64,000 nt of DNA from Alitta virens. Taxonomy: Eukaryota; Annelida; Polychaeta; Phyllodocida; Nereididae. Positions 24,301 to 39,300 of the stretch are shown piece after piece (position 1 is the first letter of the stretch; each line of letters starts with the position of its first letter). The stretch lies in contig OW028576.1 in the NCBI GenBank assembly GCA_932294295.1, positions 23,505,227 through 23,569,226 on the forward strand, in the 5' to 3' direction. The notes under the pieces are model-generated. The model made no database searches. It was given only the letters and a program-made list of their open reading frames with translations, and had not been told where the DNA came from. Both the position numbers and the translations under genes were made by a program.

Positions 24301-27300
24301 ATTATTAGTATTATTATTTTAATTTTTTCCTTGTATGTGCTCACGACAAGCATTTGCTTCCTGGCACATGCAGATTGATTAGTTAATTGTATATTCTTGA
24401 CCAATGTGAAAAAACTCAAACCTTGAGGAGGACTATATATAGCAAAGCAGAAAGAAATAAGGAATACAACATACTCATATTCAGGCCATCTACAACTGGA
24501 AACATCAGGAGGTGAAAGAGAGACATAGGGACAAATTCAATAAGATGAGTGAACAAAAAGAGACAAGATACTAGCGAGACCACCACCTCACAACTATAAA
24601 CAAGGATAGGTGGGTGCAAAATTTATCACAACATTGATTACAAAAGAGGAGGAGGATGTTTTGAAACCCCTACAAAATTGCATGTCAATGTAATCATTGC
24701 ATCAAGAAAACTTGCATGTTTGTCCTCAAGCTCAGAAGTGATGTCACACAAGCTCTTGGAAATGCCAAGCTTCCAAAAATAAATACCACATCAGAACAAA
24801 GGAAAGCATTAGATAATAAGAAGACAGATACAACCATAATTATACTTCCAGCAGAGTAACAGTTTTAATGGACAAAAAGAGAAGAGGGGAAACAAAAACA
24901 CTAAGACATATCAGCAACTGAACAAAGACCCAACAAAATACAAGTCCAAACTGTCCCAATGTCTAAAACGACTAAATAGATGAGGGAAAGATTAATATTA
25001 ATGAATGGAAACGCCTGTACCCACATCAAAAGAGCACCCAGAGTTGTATGGTCTTCCTAAAGTACACAAACAAGGTATGCCACTAAGACCAGTAGTTTCA
25101 TTGTAAGTGTAACCTATTAGTCAGCAAGGTTGTTAGCAGATATACTAGGCCCTCTCGTTGGAAGGAACAAACACCACATTAAAAACAGTGGGGACTTCAT
25201 AAACAAGATCAGGAATTTGTAAGTCCCACCAAGCAGGAAACTGTTATAATTTGACCAATCAAAGACAAACATAGAAAAATACTAAATGGAAGAGAACCCA
25301 AAGTAACCAAGGAAGACATCCTAACTTTTTCTCGATATCTGCTTAAGCACAACATATTTTGTTTACAGAGGACAATTTTATCAAAAGATAAAAGTTGCAG
25401 CAACTGGATCTTTCTTATCTCAAACCATAGCCAACATACACAAGGAGAAATATGAAATAAAATAGCAATAGCAAAAACTCCTCCGGAATATTGGTACATA
25501 GAGGTCGAGGACGCCTTCTGTGTGCTACACCTCTATAACATTTATGAGTTCACAAGCAACCTCAATGGGGAGGAATAGTAGCACCAGAGGTCACTGAGAC
25601 CGTAGCAGATAAGTATTGTTTAATGACGTCATATATAACAATCATGTAGTGACACCATCATATTTTCTTTCTATTTTCTACTTTTTCTCCCCATTGCCCG
25701 AATAACAACATCAAATTCACCACGGAAGTGGAAGAAAATGATCAACGGGCCTTCCTTACTCTGGTACATCTGCAAGATGATGACACCATTAAAACAACAG
25801 TATTCAGAAGAACAACACACACAGACCAGTATTTTAACTTAAACCAAAGCCCCACTCAGAGCACAGGAGGTACTTACTCTCTATCACTGAGCAGAAGTTC
25901 TGTTATCAGAGGAGGGAAGACAAAATAAGAGAAATAAGACATGTTGCGGATACACTCAAGGCAAAAGGATATGCTGATCTGATATTAAAGACAGCAGAAA
26001 AGTGGCAGACAAAAGAGGCGCTGAATCGAAAACACCAACCAAAAATATCTCAGCCTGCCTACATCAAAGGTCTCTCAGAACAACTCATTTTCAAGTTTCA
26101 CAATGTTGGTATATATCACAAACCCTTCAAAATATCAAGGAGTAATTTATGACAAAACATGTGCAAAGCACTCTATTAAGGAAACTGGAAGGCCAACAAC
26201 TAAAGGGGTGTTCACACTATCACGTACAAAACCTACGTATGACCATGTACGTCAAAAATTGGCTATTCGTGCTCACTCGTGGCTCTGTTAATCACTTCTT
26301 TCTACTAGCGTACTTGGGGCAATCAGAAATCGCGCGCCGTACATCCGTTAAACGCTTGCCAAACATCTGTAAAACGCTCGCCAAACGTTCGTCAAACACC
26401 CGCCGAATGTCCGTAGCCAAGCATCCTTAGCCAAGCATCCATGAGGTAGCTCATAGGTCGCTCATAGGTCGCTCGTAGGTCGCTCGTAGGTCGCTCGTAG
26501 GTCGCTCGTAGGTCGCTCGTAGGTCGCTCGTAGGTTGCTCGTAGGTAGCTCGTAGGTCGCTCGTAGGTCGCTCGTAAATCGCTTGTAGATGGCCCGTGCG
26601 AGTGATTCAAGGATGGGGTGGCTACGTATGGCCAAGGATGGCTATGGGCGTACGTACAACATAGATAGAATGTACGCAGGACGCTTACCAAAGTTTTAAA
26701 CACGTTTGAAAAATTTTGCTCTCTTCACGTATGTCCGTGAGTGGTCAAGCGCAAACAGGAGTGTCCTATGGAATAGCACAAGTATACGTAAAATGCTCGG
26801 CGGGTGAATCACGTAGGGACAAGGATGACCACGAGCAACCAAAATGTTTCATACGTGGTCATACATAGGTCTCATACGTGATAGTGTGACGCCCCTTAAG
26901 GTTCTAGACAGAGAGAAGCATGACTAGGAATGGAAAGGAGGCCATCACCATCACACAACAACAACCTGCACTAAACAGGGATGCAGAGTTGGACCTCACA
27001 ACCAAATTTACAGTTGTGTGACACAATAAAAGTGACAACAACATCAGTCACTTGAGCTGCATTACAACCCTGAAGAACGCAATGTTAAATGGCAGAAAGC
27101 TTTGGTAAGCTAAAACATGACTCTTCAGAAAAAGTATATTATATAATGTAAACTCTATTGTTTTAAATAACAATCACAAAAATGCAATATTTTGCATTTC
27201 CCCCAGATCTTTCATGTTCCCTTGAGAACGGAACACGTTCCCTTACAAAAAGAATACTTACTCTCATGATGTTTTCTCGTTTCTTCTCGATAAATTGTGT

Positions 27301-30300
27301 GTTCTTTTGCAATAATTTTGCCAGGGAACATGTTTATCACAAGGGAAAGCAGTGATCCGGGCCAGAGAATGTGATAAGATCACAAGGGATTGCAAAAATA
27401 TTGTGAGGAAATATGACAACATTGCATGGGAATGTGATGATTGTGGTGGAAGGCCAAAATAAAATACTTTTATTGACATGTCTGCTTAGGGGCTCAATAG
27501 ATTTAAACTGTGTAAGGAGTACATAATGGCTGACTGATGCCTTGTAGCATGTTTGGCCTTTAGCAATAACAATAACTGCATACAATAATATTTAGCAACT
27601 TAGTTTTAGTATGGATTTTTACACTAAAGATAAGATTTACACGTAATTACACTACAGAGTATTATTACACTTTAACAAAAAGTACACCCTACTAATAAAT
27701 ATTATTATTAATAATTTTCATTAAACTCCATTACATTATCATTGATATACATTCTCTGTCAACTAGAGGATTAGAAACTATGTGAAGCATTGATTATTTC
27801 AATTACTCTAGTTCATTACCTTAACAATCAGAAATATGACAATCGAAGAATTTGCTGCGCCACAAAATATTGCACCTGCAATGGAGGCATGAACACCAGC
27901 TAAAGAGGCCATCTTGTAAAAAAAAAAAAATTTGATTAGCCCCACAAAATATAAAATAATATGTTTGCATCTAATAACAGATATCAATGGCTGCTTAGTA
28001 TAACATTGTACAGCTAATGATGTATGACCATGTTACATGTTTTTTCATAATCCATCAGTTGGGACTTAGCCACTGACAGAAGGGTTACAAAATGAACTTA
28101 TAGTCCAGATGCCAAATGGGATTTTTGGGCTCAAAGTGGCATCCGCCTGATTCCTGCTCAGGGCATGCCACAGGACCAGAATCCACCATAAAACATCATC
28201 CACACCACAAAACATGCTTTTCTTGATTGCCAGATTGGACGCACAAACTTTCCTTTATGAGCTGTGTCATTGTGGCTGAAACCTGTGAGGCAACCTTGAG
28301 GGATATTAAAGATACAACTGAAAAGAACGGCATCTCATTTGTCTTATTAGTGTTGTGGCTGAAACCTGTGACACAGGCTTGAAAGCTATTTAAGACATAA
28401 ATTTAAACTACAAAGAAGGGTCATCTTAGCTAGTTCGGTATAAAGCACCACCCAGTTACAAATGTCTTATTATGCCTCAATCAAAGATGAGAAAAGGTCA
28501 GAGTAACTTTCTCATTTGTATATGCCAATGACAAAGGATTGTGAAATTGCCAGAGTTAGTCTCTCTGGGCTCCTGAGTGAATAACACTCAGATTGGGTTT
28601 GGAAGGGAGACAGTGAAATCACAATCTGTGTATGCTAGGAAATCAACCAATCAGATCACAAAATGTGCCGACCCTAACTTGAGTGTTACTTCACTCAGGG
28701 AACAAGAGAGAACTGACCTGTCTCCATACTTGAAATGGGAAAGAGTCAGGAGTTAGTGGATGGCTAGTGACATAATAATCATCATTTTTGTCAGTGCCAT
28801 CTTTGTGATTGCTTTGTACTGTTATGTCTTATTTCTGCAGCATCACTAGCATCACAGCTGCCAGCTTACTAAAACTGACAGCTTAGTTCCTGTCAAATTA
28901 AATGCAGAAAATGTATACTTTACGAGTTTTCATAATATACTCACATGAAAAGTTGTCATCATTGTCGTCGCATTGCAGATAACTATTAGAAGAGTTCCAG
29001 GAAATAGTAAGTAACTGGTGTACACTGCAAAACGACCAACATTATTTGGAATTCATATTTGCATTTGCTTGCCATTTTGTACCCAGATATCATGACAAAT
29101 TGGTTCTATATATATTCTATATAATATGTATAATATATATAACATATAAAATATATATATATATATATCATATGTAATAAAAAATAATATATATATATAT
29201 ATATATACTATATATAATATATTATATATATAATATAATGTCATCACTACAAAATGAACACCAACAGCTTTGTGCTAGTCTTGTGGTTCCGCTGACCTCC
29301 CAGCTAGGTATGGCTTGGTTTGGCCTGTGGCAGCTTCAGGTAGTTCCTAAGGATAGGCATAGTTTAAAAATGTACTGTACAGCAAGTACTGTTAGTTTCA
29401 CAACTTCTGCTGTATGATGCTACCTGCCACTGGCAATAGCTAGCCCTGAAGACCCCCGTGTGTTAGCACAGGATTCATGAGTCATCCCATTGACAAACCT
29501 TGAGATTTTGACTTACCTTCTGGAGGGGAAGCTTACCTTCAGGAGGGGGAGCCCTCGACAGCGACTTATAATTAGTCTTAGATAGAAAAAATTCTGAGTT
29601 CTGAATTCATCAGTCCTGAGATGTTTTGCTGCTGATATCACTATATTTGAAAGTCATGCAAGGAGTGTGTTAGAAGGTAAGCAACATGTAGGTGAGGGAA
29701 ATTATATTTTCTGTCCAGAATCAGCCATTTTACATTGTTTTAGCCTATGCAGTCTTACTACTGTTCTGATTGGCCAATGAAAATGAAAGTAGCCTATTGT
29801 GACGTCATCAGTTGTGGCGCCACCAAAGCCATGCTGGCTAGATGTACACTGCATGGATAATGGATAACAGGGATAGACATTTTAAGCATAAGTATACGAT
29901 CAATCAATCAATCAATCAAACAGAGAGAGAAGAGAGAAATTTGCATTTATTTGCAAGCAATAGGTAGATTCTGACCAATTCATCATAGATTCAACATTAA
30001 AATGTATCTTTCTATATATCTATCTATCCATCTATCCATCTATCATCCGTTCTTGTTGTATGTGACAGTTGACAATTATCTATCTATCTAATGCAGTTTC
30101 ATAAACTGAAAAAAAGCTGATTTAATAGAAATAATTGACTAAATATTAAGATTAGGCACCCATATTTTATTGATTTCACCTTTACTGGTCCGTCCTTGAA
30201 TATATTTTATAAATCAATGTTTATGAATTCTGCACAGTATTGCATTTTCTTCTGGTTTGTAAGTCAAGATGCTGTGACGCAACATCGATTGTGAGCCAGG

Positions 30301-33300
30301 TCGCCAGGGACCATCTCAAGACACCCCACTTTAGGCATCTTGACAGGATACAACCCCCCATGACATTTTATAATATCGGAAACAAATACCATAGGACTAA
30401 TCCAATGTAAAATTGAATATCCCAAGTACTGCCAAGCAGCCCCATATACCCCCATTTAGCCTCTGATACCCCCAGATAAACCTACTTATCTTTTTTGGTT
30501 TCACATACTACCCCTGGACTACCTCGACTACCCCGGACTGCCCCACCTACCCCCAGATTGTCCTGCCTACCCCCAAAATTCCCCAGCTACCCCCATTTCA
30601 CCACTTTCTCCAAGATTGCCATGCATCGATAATATTGCAGCTCAATGAATTCCATGAATTGGCAGTACAGTGATTGTAGCAATGGGCACATATTTTTTTT
30701 TCTAGGGGGGGGGGTGGAGGAAATCTGCTAGGACCAAATCATGAATAGATCTTCATATAAAAAATATCCGCCATTGAGAGAAACTGCTCTCAACTTTACA
30801 ATGCAAATAAGATAAATATATATTTAATGTTTAACTTAAATTAATTAATACTAATATGAAAAAGAAAATACAGGAAATCTTGAAAACCAGTTCAAGCAAA
30901 GGAACACCCAGAAAAAAAGGGCTCTGTAGTTACCAAAAACAACTTATTCCACAGATATGGAATGGCTTTAATGGCCACTGTTCACCAGGTTGCAGCAACT
31001 GCCTCATAAGTGAAGAATCTCAATATTTTGATGATCTCAAGTATGTGCAAATCTATGCTATGGAGATTATGTTCACTTTTTTTTTTCAGGAGACTCATGA
31101 ACATCATGGCCAATGCCATGAAGAGCATCACCAACAATTCAAAACTTCTAAGCTAAAAAGGAGTGAGGTGAGTAGCGAAGAGCAGCAGGTCTCCAACTCA
31201 AATACACCCTGTTCTGCTGATGCAAAAATGATCCAGAACATTGCAAAGAACACATGTAACATGAAGAAAGGGGTCAGACATTGTGGGTAACCACGTAATG
31301 CATAATACCCCAAAGTGCAGCACAGATAGGCCATGCATGTGTTGAGAATTTCTTGCAGGAATGCATGGCTGTCTGCTTAAATTTTAAACCAACGTGGCAC
31401 TAGATGATGACAAGGGCCCTCCTGTGATGAGATCACCTGAGGACCAAAAAGTCACAAGATCTACAAAACTAACAACAATCACCTGAATGACATTACAACC
31501 ATACTGTCTTGAAGCAAGACACCTCTATGCAGAAGAGGGTCTTGGGGAATTCGGGGAGCAAGGATCCTAGTGGGGGTGCAAGGAATTTGACAGTGTAGAC
31601 AGGTTTATATTAATCATAAGATTACAATACGCCATGTACTTGTACTAAAAACGCCAATGCAACATCGTACCGGGCGAATTCTAAAGAACGTTTTAGTTTC
31701 GCCACCAAGATAAGATTAATGGGCATAGTGATTGACCGACTTTCATCGCATATCTTGCCGTGCTTCAATATTCATCAGACCCTCGTTTACGATGTGGCCT
31801 GAGGGTCTGTATTCAGACTGACAACCATAACAGTAATATCATAAATACTAACATCCAACAAATAGATCAGCTACTTATCAATTTAGCAATGATTTGAAAA
31901 GAAAAAGAGGTGGGAAGTGGAGTCCAAAAATTCCCAGACAAAAACATACATGATGGAGTGCATCCTAATAAACACCATATGTGAGTCAGTTCTCTTTCTT
32001 ATAAAATACTTAGCTAGGAAGATCCATGAGTTATTACCAACTAACGACATCTCAATAGAAGAATATACTGAGTTTTTACTGACTGCCAAGGATACCTCCT
32101 GTTCTTCAAGGGGCACAAAACAAAACCGACTTAATTCAAAAATAAACAAAGAACTAAAACACTTGGACCTTTCATATCATATTTACTTGTATCCCTTTCA
32201 TATTGTCATGAACAGAGAAAAAAAAGGACTGAAAACCCAGACACTTCAAAGGTTCAATGTGCGTAGAGCGTAAACATTAATGAACATATAGAATATGGCA
32301 CCATTTGTTTGAACTGCCCATCATTTTACCCCTCCCTAGCTGTTGATGCAGGGTCATTTCAACTAGCTGTTTTCGAAAAATGATTATAACTTAACATTTG
32401 TCACTTTTGATTAACTTGACCAACTCAAATACATACATTTATTGCAAGTGATACTATTCAGCTTAATTTAGCCAAGTGTCGCCAGGTGCAACTACAAAAA
32501 CCAAATTAAAATGCAACAAGCTATGTTTATGTAACTGAGCTATTAAAACTTGAAGACAAACCTTTTTTTAATATCCTGTACAAATCAAAGCCGACACAAA
32601 AACAACAATTTTAGATTTAGAAAATATAAATTCCTTATTATTAATAAATGGTATATTATGCAATTTTTGCTTGTAAAGAAGATGTTCTAGATGTTGAGCA
32701 ACTGCCCTAACCTTTCAGAAAATGCTAGCTGATGACTAAATGCATACTGAAATCAAACCTAAAACTAACCACTTCCTGGTCAGTTCTGCAGAGTTCAAAA
32801 TTGACAGGAATTTGTCGACAAAATCCAACACACTTGCTGGTTCCAACAATTCAAGCAGCCTAGGCACAAATACTCCATTGATCCTTGATTTGGTGATTAC
32901 CAATGAAGAGGTCATGATAGGGGACATAATGTATGAGTCCCAACTAGGTAATAGTGATTATACTGTTACCCTAGTGTATATATATTGAATCATAGAGGGA
33001 GCTGGGGTGTGATCACTCGAGTGTGACAGGCTGACCACTGGTCAGTGTCATTATACAGCTGAATCTCTTTGAATACAGTCATCTTGTGTATATATGCATA
33101 CTTAGCCAAGGGTGAGTGTCACTTATTGTATTTATATTGTTGATTATATTGGTTGATGATTATAGATATGAAATGATAGGATAGACTGTATAGTTAGTAA
33201 TATATTTATTTGTATTATATATATATATATATATTTGTATAATGCATCATTGATCATCGATCACTGATTGTTTTGCTGTGAAATGAACACACTCGAAGTT

Positions 33301-36300
33301 CAGATTCCTGACTCTTGATTTGAGGAACCTTACAATACAGTTCGAAAATAAAAACTTTGGTTGATTTATCGAACAGCGAAGACTGAGTAGAAAACTGTCA
33401 TTGATGAGGAAGGCTAACTTTTAAGGCATAAGAGACTATCTATCAGTTGACTAGAAACAGATCTTCGAAGGCTATCCCTAGGATGCTAAAAGAAGCTGAG
33501 GATGAATTTATCCAAATCAAGAAAACAAGGAACAATCAATTTTATTCCATTCAGTGCTGAGGTTGTACTGAAAATCTGAAAAACAATTATGGCATTGCAA
33601 AGACATTCCAAACGAGAGAACCCAAAAAATATTGTAAATATACAAGGTTAAGAAATTAGGTTCTGAACCTGGTCAGGTAGGCCAGAAGGAACTACAGAAT
33701 GAATATCAAAAAAAATATTGCGACGGATCCAAAGATGTTTTGGAAATTTTTGAATGGCAGGATGAAAGTAAAAAGCAATATGGCAGATCTAATAGCAACA
33801 GATGAACTGGGTAGCAGAACTATGACATATTAAATTAAATTTCCCATAAGAAGAATTGCCGAAACAGTGGATTATAATTTAATTTTTAAGGATCACATAT
33901 CATCCATCACAAACAAAAAACCCATCAGAAACTTGGGCATCATTAGAGCATTCGACAGTATTTGTCCAACTCTGGTCAGAAGCCATCTGGACTATGTGGT
34001 CACTCAGTTTGATATTGATATGGAAAGTGCAGCCCTCTAAGGCAAGTTCTTGCCACCATTGAGGGTTGATTGATGAGGTGAGAGAGAGGAGGAGTCCACT
34101 CATGTTACTCATTTACCCCATGGGTGGGATCTTTTAATTGCCTCAGCATAGACAATGGACCGCCGATCTAACATCTCATCTGAATGACATCCAGCAGATG
34201 TTGCGAATGAATGGTGTCCGAATCTGGGATTAAATCTGGGTCCTTCAGAGGAGCAGGCAAGTGTCTTACCGCTATACAAAAAGCAATCAAACACCATATG
34301 AAGATAAACTCCAGATTCTTGGATTAACCACCTTGTGGTTTAGAAAAATTACAGGAGAAAATTCTTTCAAGAAAACATTTTGTAGGCGATGTAGCACATA
34401 AAACTGAATAATGAACATGGGGAAGCTTCATCATTGATGATTTTTAGCAGATTTTACAATGATGAAGATTAACGAAATAATTTCATACATATCAACATTG
34501 GCCTATTTATATGTAATTAATTACACTGTAGGTGGTTCTTAATGCAGTCAACTATCAGATTTCAGAAACATAAATGAAGAGAAAGTAACAGATCCAATTT
34601 GTGCTGTTTCACTTGAGAAACAGTGACAGTGTGGCCAGTTTTGACATTTTCATTTCCCAGAATTTTAGTTTAAGCCCCTTTCACACATAGCCGTTTTGCC
34701 ATAGTGAACCGGTAGTATTACATAACGGTTATGCAACAGCATTTTCGCCGGGTTGGCGGATTCTGGCGGCATTAGGGTTCTACAGGTGACTCGGCGGGTG
34801 ACTCGGCGGGTGACTCGGCGGGTGACTCAGCGGGTCACTCGGCGGGTCACTCGGCGGGTCACTCGGTGGGTCACTCGATGGGTTCTACGGGTCACTCGGC
34901 GGGTTCTACGGGTCACTCGGAGGGTTCTACGGGTCACTAGAAGTAAGCCGACGGGTAGTAGAAGTAACTCGACGGCTTCCAGGAGTAATCCGCCGACTTC
35001 CACGGGTAACTCGCCGACTGCTCTCAGCGTCAGCATCAGCGTAGGCAGGGAGGGGTGTTGTATATACTTTAAAAGGCTGCTGCTCCCCTAATATAAGTCC
35101 GATTCTCGTCAAATAAAGACTAAATTGTAGTACAGTTCATACTGATTCCATGCGCGTTTCAAAAATATACCAAATATTAAGCGACTTATTTGTCTGAGAA
35201 GGCAGCTAGGTTGGCGGAGGCAAACAGTGGTGCTCCCGCACCCATCCACGCCCGGACTGTATCAAAGGCTGCTGCTCCTCTAATATTAGTCAGATTTTCG
35301 TTAAACAAAGACTGGATTGTAGTATAGTTCATACTGATTTCTACTCATTCTGTCAACTGGCCAATGGGAAGGACTTTTCCTTGGGTTTTGTAAAAGTCAA
35401 TTAACCTAAATATGTAATAGCATGTAATACCGTGACCGTTACGTCAATTGCTATTAGCATTTTGAATGATACAAAGAATGGGGTAAATCTAGCTTTTTCA
35501 TCATTGATCACAAGCATTAATTGAAATTCAGAATTTCAACTGATTCCTGTTTATTATGCATATTAAAGAGGGAGATTGTCTACAATTTGTTTTGATCTTG
35601 AATGGAACATGCAATATCAATTTTATTAATAATTTATATAAAATAAAATAAATATCTAAAATGATTACTCTAACTAGAGTATATCTATCTCTATCTATAG
35701 ATAGTTTCTATCATTGTTTTATTTTCATTTTGATTACGATTCAATGAATTATTGATAGTAACGTATTATTAGGTGACGATCTTATAACTATCTGTCTATC
35801 TACATATCTACATACCTATACTCTATGAGGTATTACTAACTTTATTAACAAGAATATTCTTGTTTATGCCTAGTATACTCCATTAATTTTCCCCACCTTA
35901 ACTATCATATAAATTCTACACATTTACCGGAACAATTCAGTCTTTATTTGACGAAAATCGGACTAATTTTAGGGGAGCAGCAGCCTTTTAAAGTATATAA
36001 AAAATCAATAAAAAATGAAAATAAAACAATGATAACTTTGTGAGACATGAGCTATCATAACATTAGTAATTCAATTCAATTACCCAAATGTAAAGAAGTC
36101 CTTCACAAAGGTTAATTGTCATTAGTCAATTGCAATTAACCTGGATTACAGGTTTAATATCATGTCCTATTCAATTCACAATTAAAAAGAAGCCACTTTG
36201 AACATCACACATGTATATCTGAGTGTCAATTGTCATTTAGTATAACGGTCGTAATGAATTGTATATTGTCCGATTTTTGTCAAATTAAATTGATATAATA

Positions 36301-39300
36301 GATAAGGTGAGGAAAATTAATGGAATATACTAGGCAAAAACAAGAATATTCTTGTAAAAAACATTAATCGCTGTTCTTTAATGTAGATAGTTAGATAGTT
36401 AGATATGTAGATAAATAGATATGTAGATATGTAGATATGTAGATATGTAGATAGATAGTTTAGAGAGACAGATAGATTTATATCCTTATTGTATAATATA
36501 GAATATCTCGCCTAATATTTGGTTTATTTTCGATCCGAAAACATTTATGGAATCAGTATGAACTATACTACAATTCAGTCTTATTTGACGAAAATCGGAC
36601 TAATATTAGAGGAGCAACAGCCTTTTAAAGAAACGCTCAGCTCTGCCTGCATTGATACGGTCCAGGCGAGGACGCTTGAGGGAGCACCAGTGTTTGCCGC
36701 CTAGCTGCCTTCTCAGACGAATGTCTCGCTTAATATTTGGTCTATTTTCGAACCGAAAGCATGTATGGAATCAGTCTGAACTATACTACAATTCTTATTT
36801 GACGAAAATTGGCCAAATATTAGAGGAGCAGCAGCCTTTTAAAGTACATATGACCCCCCTCCCTGCCTACGCTGATGCTGACGCTGGTAGCAGTCGGCGA
36901 GTTACTCCTACAACTTGGCGGGTTACTCCTGGAAGCCGTCGAGTTACTCCTAGTAAAACGCCGGCTTTACTACAGGTAAAATTAGGGACAATTAACTCGT
37001 TGGCTTCCACGAGTAACCCGCCGGCTTCCACGGACAACCCGCCGGCTTCCACGGACAACCCGCCGGCTTCCACGGGTAACCCGCCGGCTTCCATGGGTAA
37101 TCCGTGCCCTTTTTTGACATTTTGGACACCTGGGAGTTTGCCACGGATGAGCCATGCAAGCATGGCATATCCGGCTACTGGCTCCGAAACTCCCGGGTTG
37201 GCCCCGGGTCCCAGGAGTGACTCGACGGGTATCGCCGGGTATCCACGGGTAGCCGTCAGGTTGGAGCCGGGAAGCGCGTTACGTCACCGTTATGTAATAC
37301 TACGGGTTCACTACGGCAAAACCGGCTATTTGTGAAAGGGGCTTTAGCCTGTCATTTCTTATTTGGAGAGTCAGAGTGTGGCCTGTTGTGGGTGTGTCAC
37401 ACTTTTAATTGCCTCAGCATAGACAATGGACCGCCGATCTAACATCTCATCTGAATGACATCCAGCAGATGTTGCGAATGAATGGTGTCCGAATCTGGGA
37501 TTAAATCTGGGTCCTTCAGAGGAGCAGGCAAGTGTCTTACCGCTATACAAAAAGCAATCAAACACCATATGAAGATAAACTCCAGATTCTTGGATTAACC
37601 ACCTTGTGGTTTAGAAAAATTACAGGAGAAAATTCTTTCAAGAAAACATTTTGTAGGCGATGTAGCACATAAAACTGAATAATGAACATGGGGAAGCTTC
37701 ATCATTGATGATTTTTAGCAGATTTTACAATGATGAAGATTAACGAAATAATTTCATACATATCAACATTGGCCTATTTATATGTAATTAATTACACTGT
37801 AGGTGGTTCTTAATGCAGTCAACTATCAGATTTCAGAAACATAAATGAAGAGAAAGTAACAGATCCAATTTGTGCTGTTTCACTTGAGAAACAGTGACAG
37901 TGTGGCCAGTTTTGACATTTTCATTTCCCAGAATTTTAGTTTAAGCCCCTTTCACACATAGCCGTTTTGCCATAGTGAACCGGTAGTATTACATAACGGT
38001 TATGCAACAGCATTTTCGCCGGGTTGGCGGATTCTGGCGGCATTAAGGGTTCTACAGGTGACTCGGCGGGTGACTCGGCGGGTGACTCGGCGGGTGACTC
38101 AGCGGGTCACTCGGCGGGTCACTCGGCGGGTCACTCGGTGGGTCACTCGATGGGTTCTACGGGTCACTCGGCGGGTTCTACGGGTCACTCGGAGGGTTCT
38201 ACGGGTCACTAGAAGTAAGCCGACGGGTAGTAGAAGTAACTCGACGGCTTCCAGGAGTAATCCGCCGACTTCCACGGGTAACTCGCCGACTGCTCTCAGC
38301 GTCAGCATCAGCGTAGGCAGGGAGGGGTGTTGTATATACTTTAAAAGGCTGCTGCTCCCCTAATATAAGTCCGATTCTCGTCAAATAAAGACTAAATTGT
38401 AGTACAGTTCATACTGATTCCATGCGCGTTTCAAAAATATACCAAATATTAAGCGACTTATTTGTCTGAGAAGGCAGCTAGGTTGGCGGAGGCAAACAGT
38501 GGTGCTCCCGCACCCATCCACGCCCGGACTGTATCAAAGGCTGCTGCTCCTCTAATATTAGTCAGATTTTCGTTAAACAAAGACTGGATTGTAGTATAGT
38601 TCATACTGATTTCTACTCATTCTGTCAACTGGCCAATGGGAAGGACTTTTCCTTGGGTTTTGTAAAAGTCAATTAACCTAAATATGTAATAGCATGTAAT
38701 ACCGTGACCGTTACGTCAATTGCTATTAGCATTTTGAATGATACAAAGAATGGGGTAAATCTAGCTTTTTCATCATTGATCACAAGCATTAATTGAAATT
38801 CAGAATTTCAACTGATTCCTGTTTATTATGCATATTAAAGAGGGAGATTGTCTACAATTTGTTTTGATCTTGAATGGAACATGCAATATCAATTTTATTA
38901 ATAATTTATATAAAATAAAATAAATATCTAAAATGATTACTCTAACTAGAGTATATCTATCTCTATCTATAGATAGTTTCTATCATTGTTTTATTTTCAT
39001 TTTGATTACGATTCAATGAATTATTGATAGTAACGTATTATTAGGTGACGATCTTATAACTATCTGTCTATCTACATATCTACATACCTATACTCTATGA
39101 GGTATTACTAACTTTATTAACAAGAATATTCTTGTTTGTGCCTAGTATACTCCATTAATTTTCCCCACCTTAACTATCATATAAATTCTACACATTTACC
39201 GGAACAATTCAGTCTTTATTTGACGAAAATCGGACTAATTTTAGGGGAGCAGCAGCCTTTTAAAGTATATAAAAAATCAATAAAAAATGAAAATAAAACA

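Larger units (their letters stand above)
24600..27110 (+). mobile_element. Penelope-like element remnant, split by a MITE
   Basis: Plus-strand pieces in order: [20 protein letters not shown] (24990-25100), the Penelope RT motif around [19 protein letters not shown] and [20 protein letters not shown] (25700-25870); [20 protein letters not shown] (26060-26120); [20 protein letters not shown] (26133-26200), which resembles the GIY-YIG endonuclease. MITE A3 then intervenes and the tail continues at 26905-27060 ([23 protein letters not shown]). Many stops; inactive. Confidence 0.65.
34131..37401. repeat. 3.27-kb tandem duplication, unit 1
   Basis: Repeated at 37402-40674 with a constant offset of 3,271, then 3,272. 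I see three differences: an inserted A near 38045, A/G at 35866/39138 and G/A at 36251/39523. The unit contains the head of a SINE, 390 bases of single-copy-looking DNA and one whole foldback B. The joint shares only a C between ends. Either a very recent duplication or an assembly artefact. Confidence 0.93.

Noticed and set aside
34752..35112. Arg-Val-Thr repeat proteins on both strands, with copies at 38058-38384
   Set aside because: Reading of the 12-15 base tandem units in foldback arms; open on both strands and unit-dependent.
36652..37335. 227-codon plus frame, identical copy at 39924-40607
   Set aside because: Runs through the right arm of foldback B into its terminal repeat. Its Pro/Ala/Ser repeats are the tandem units, and other copies of the element do not keep the frame.
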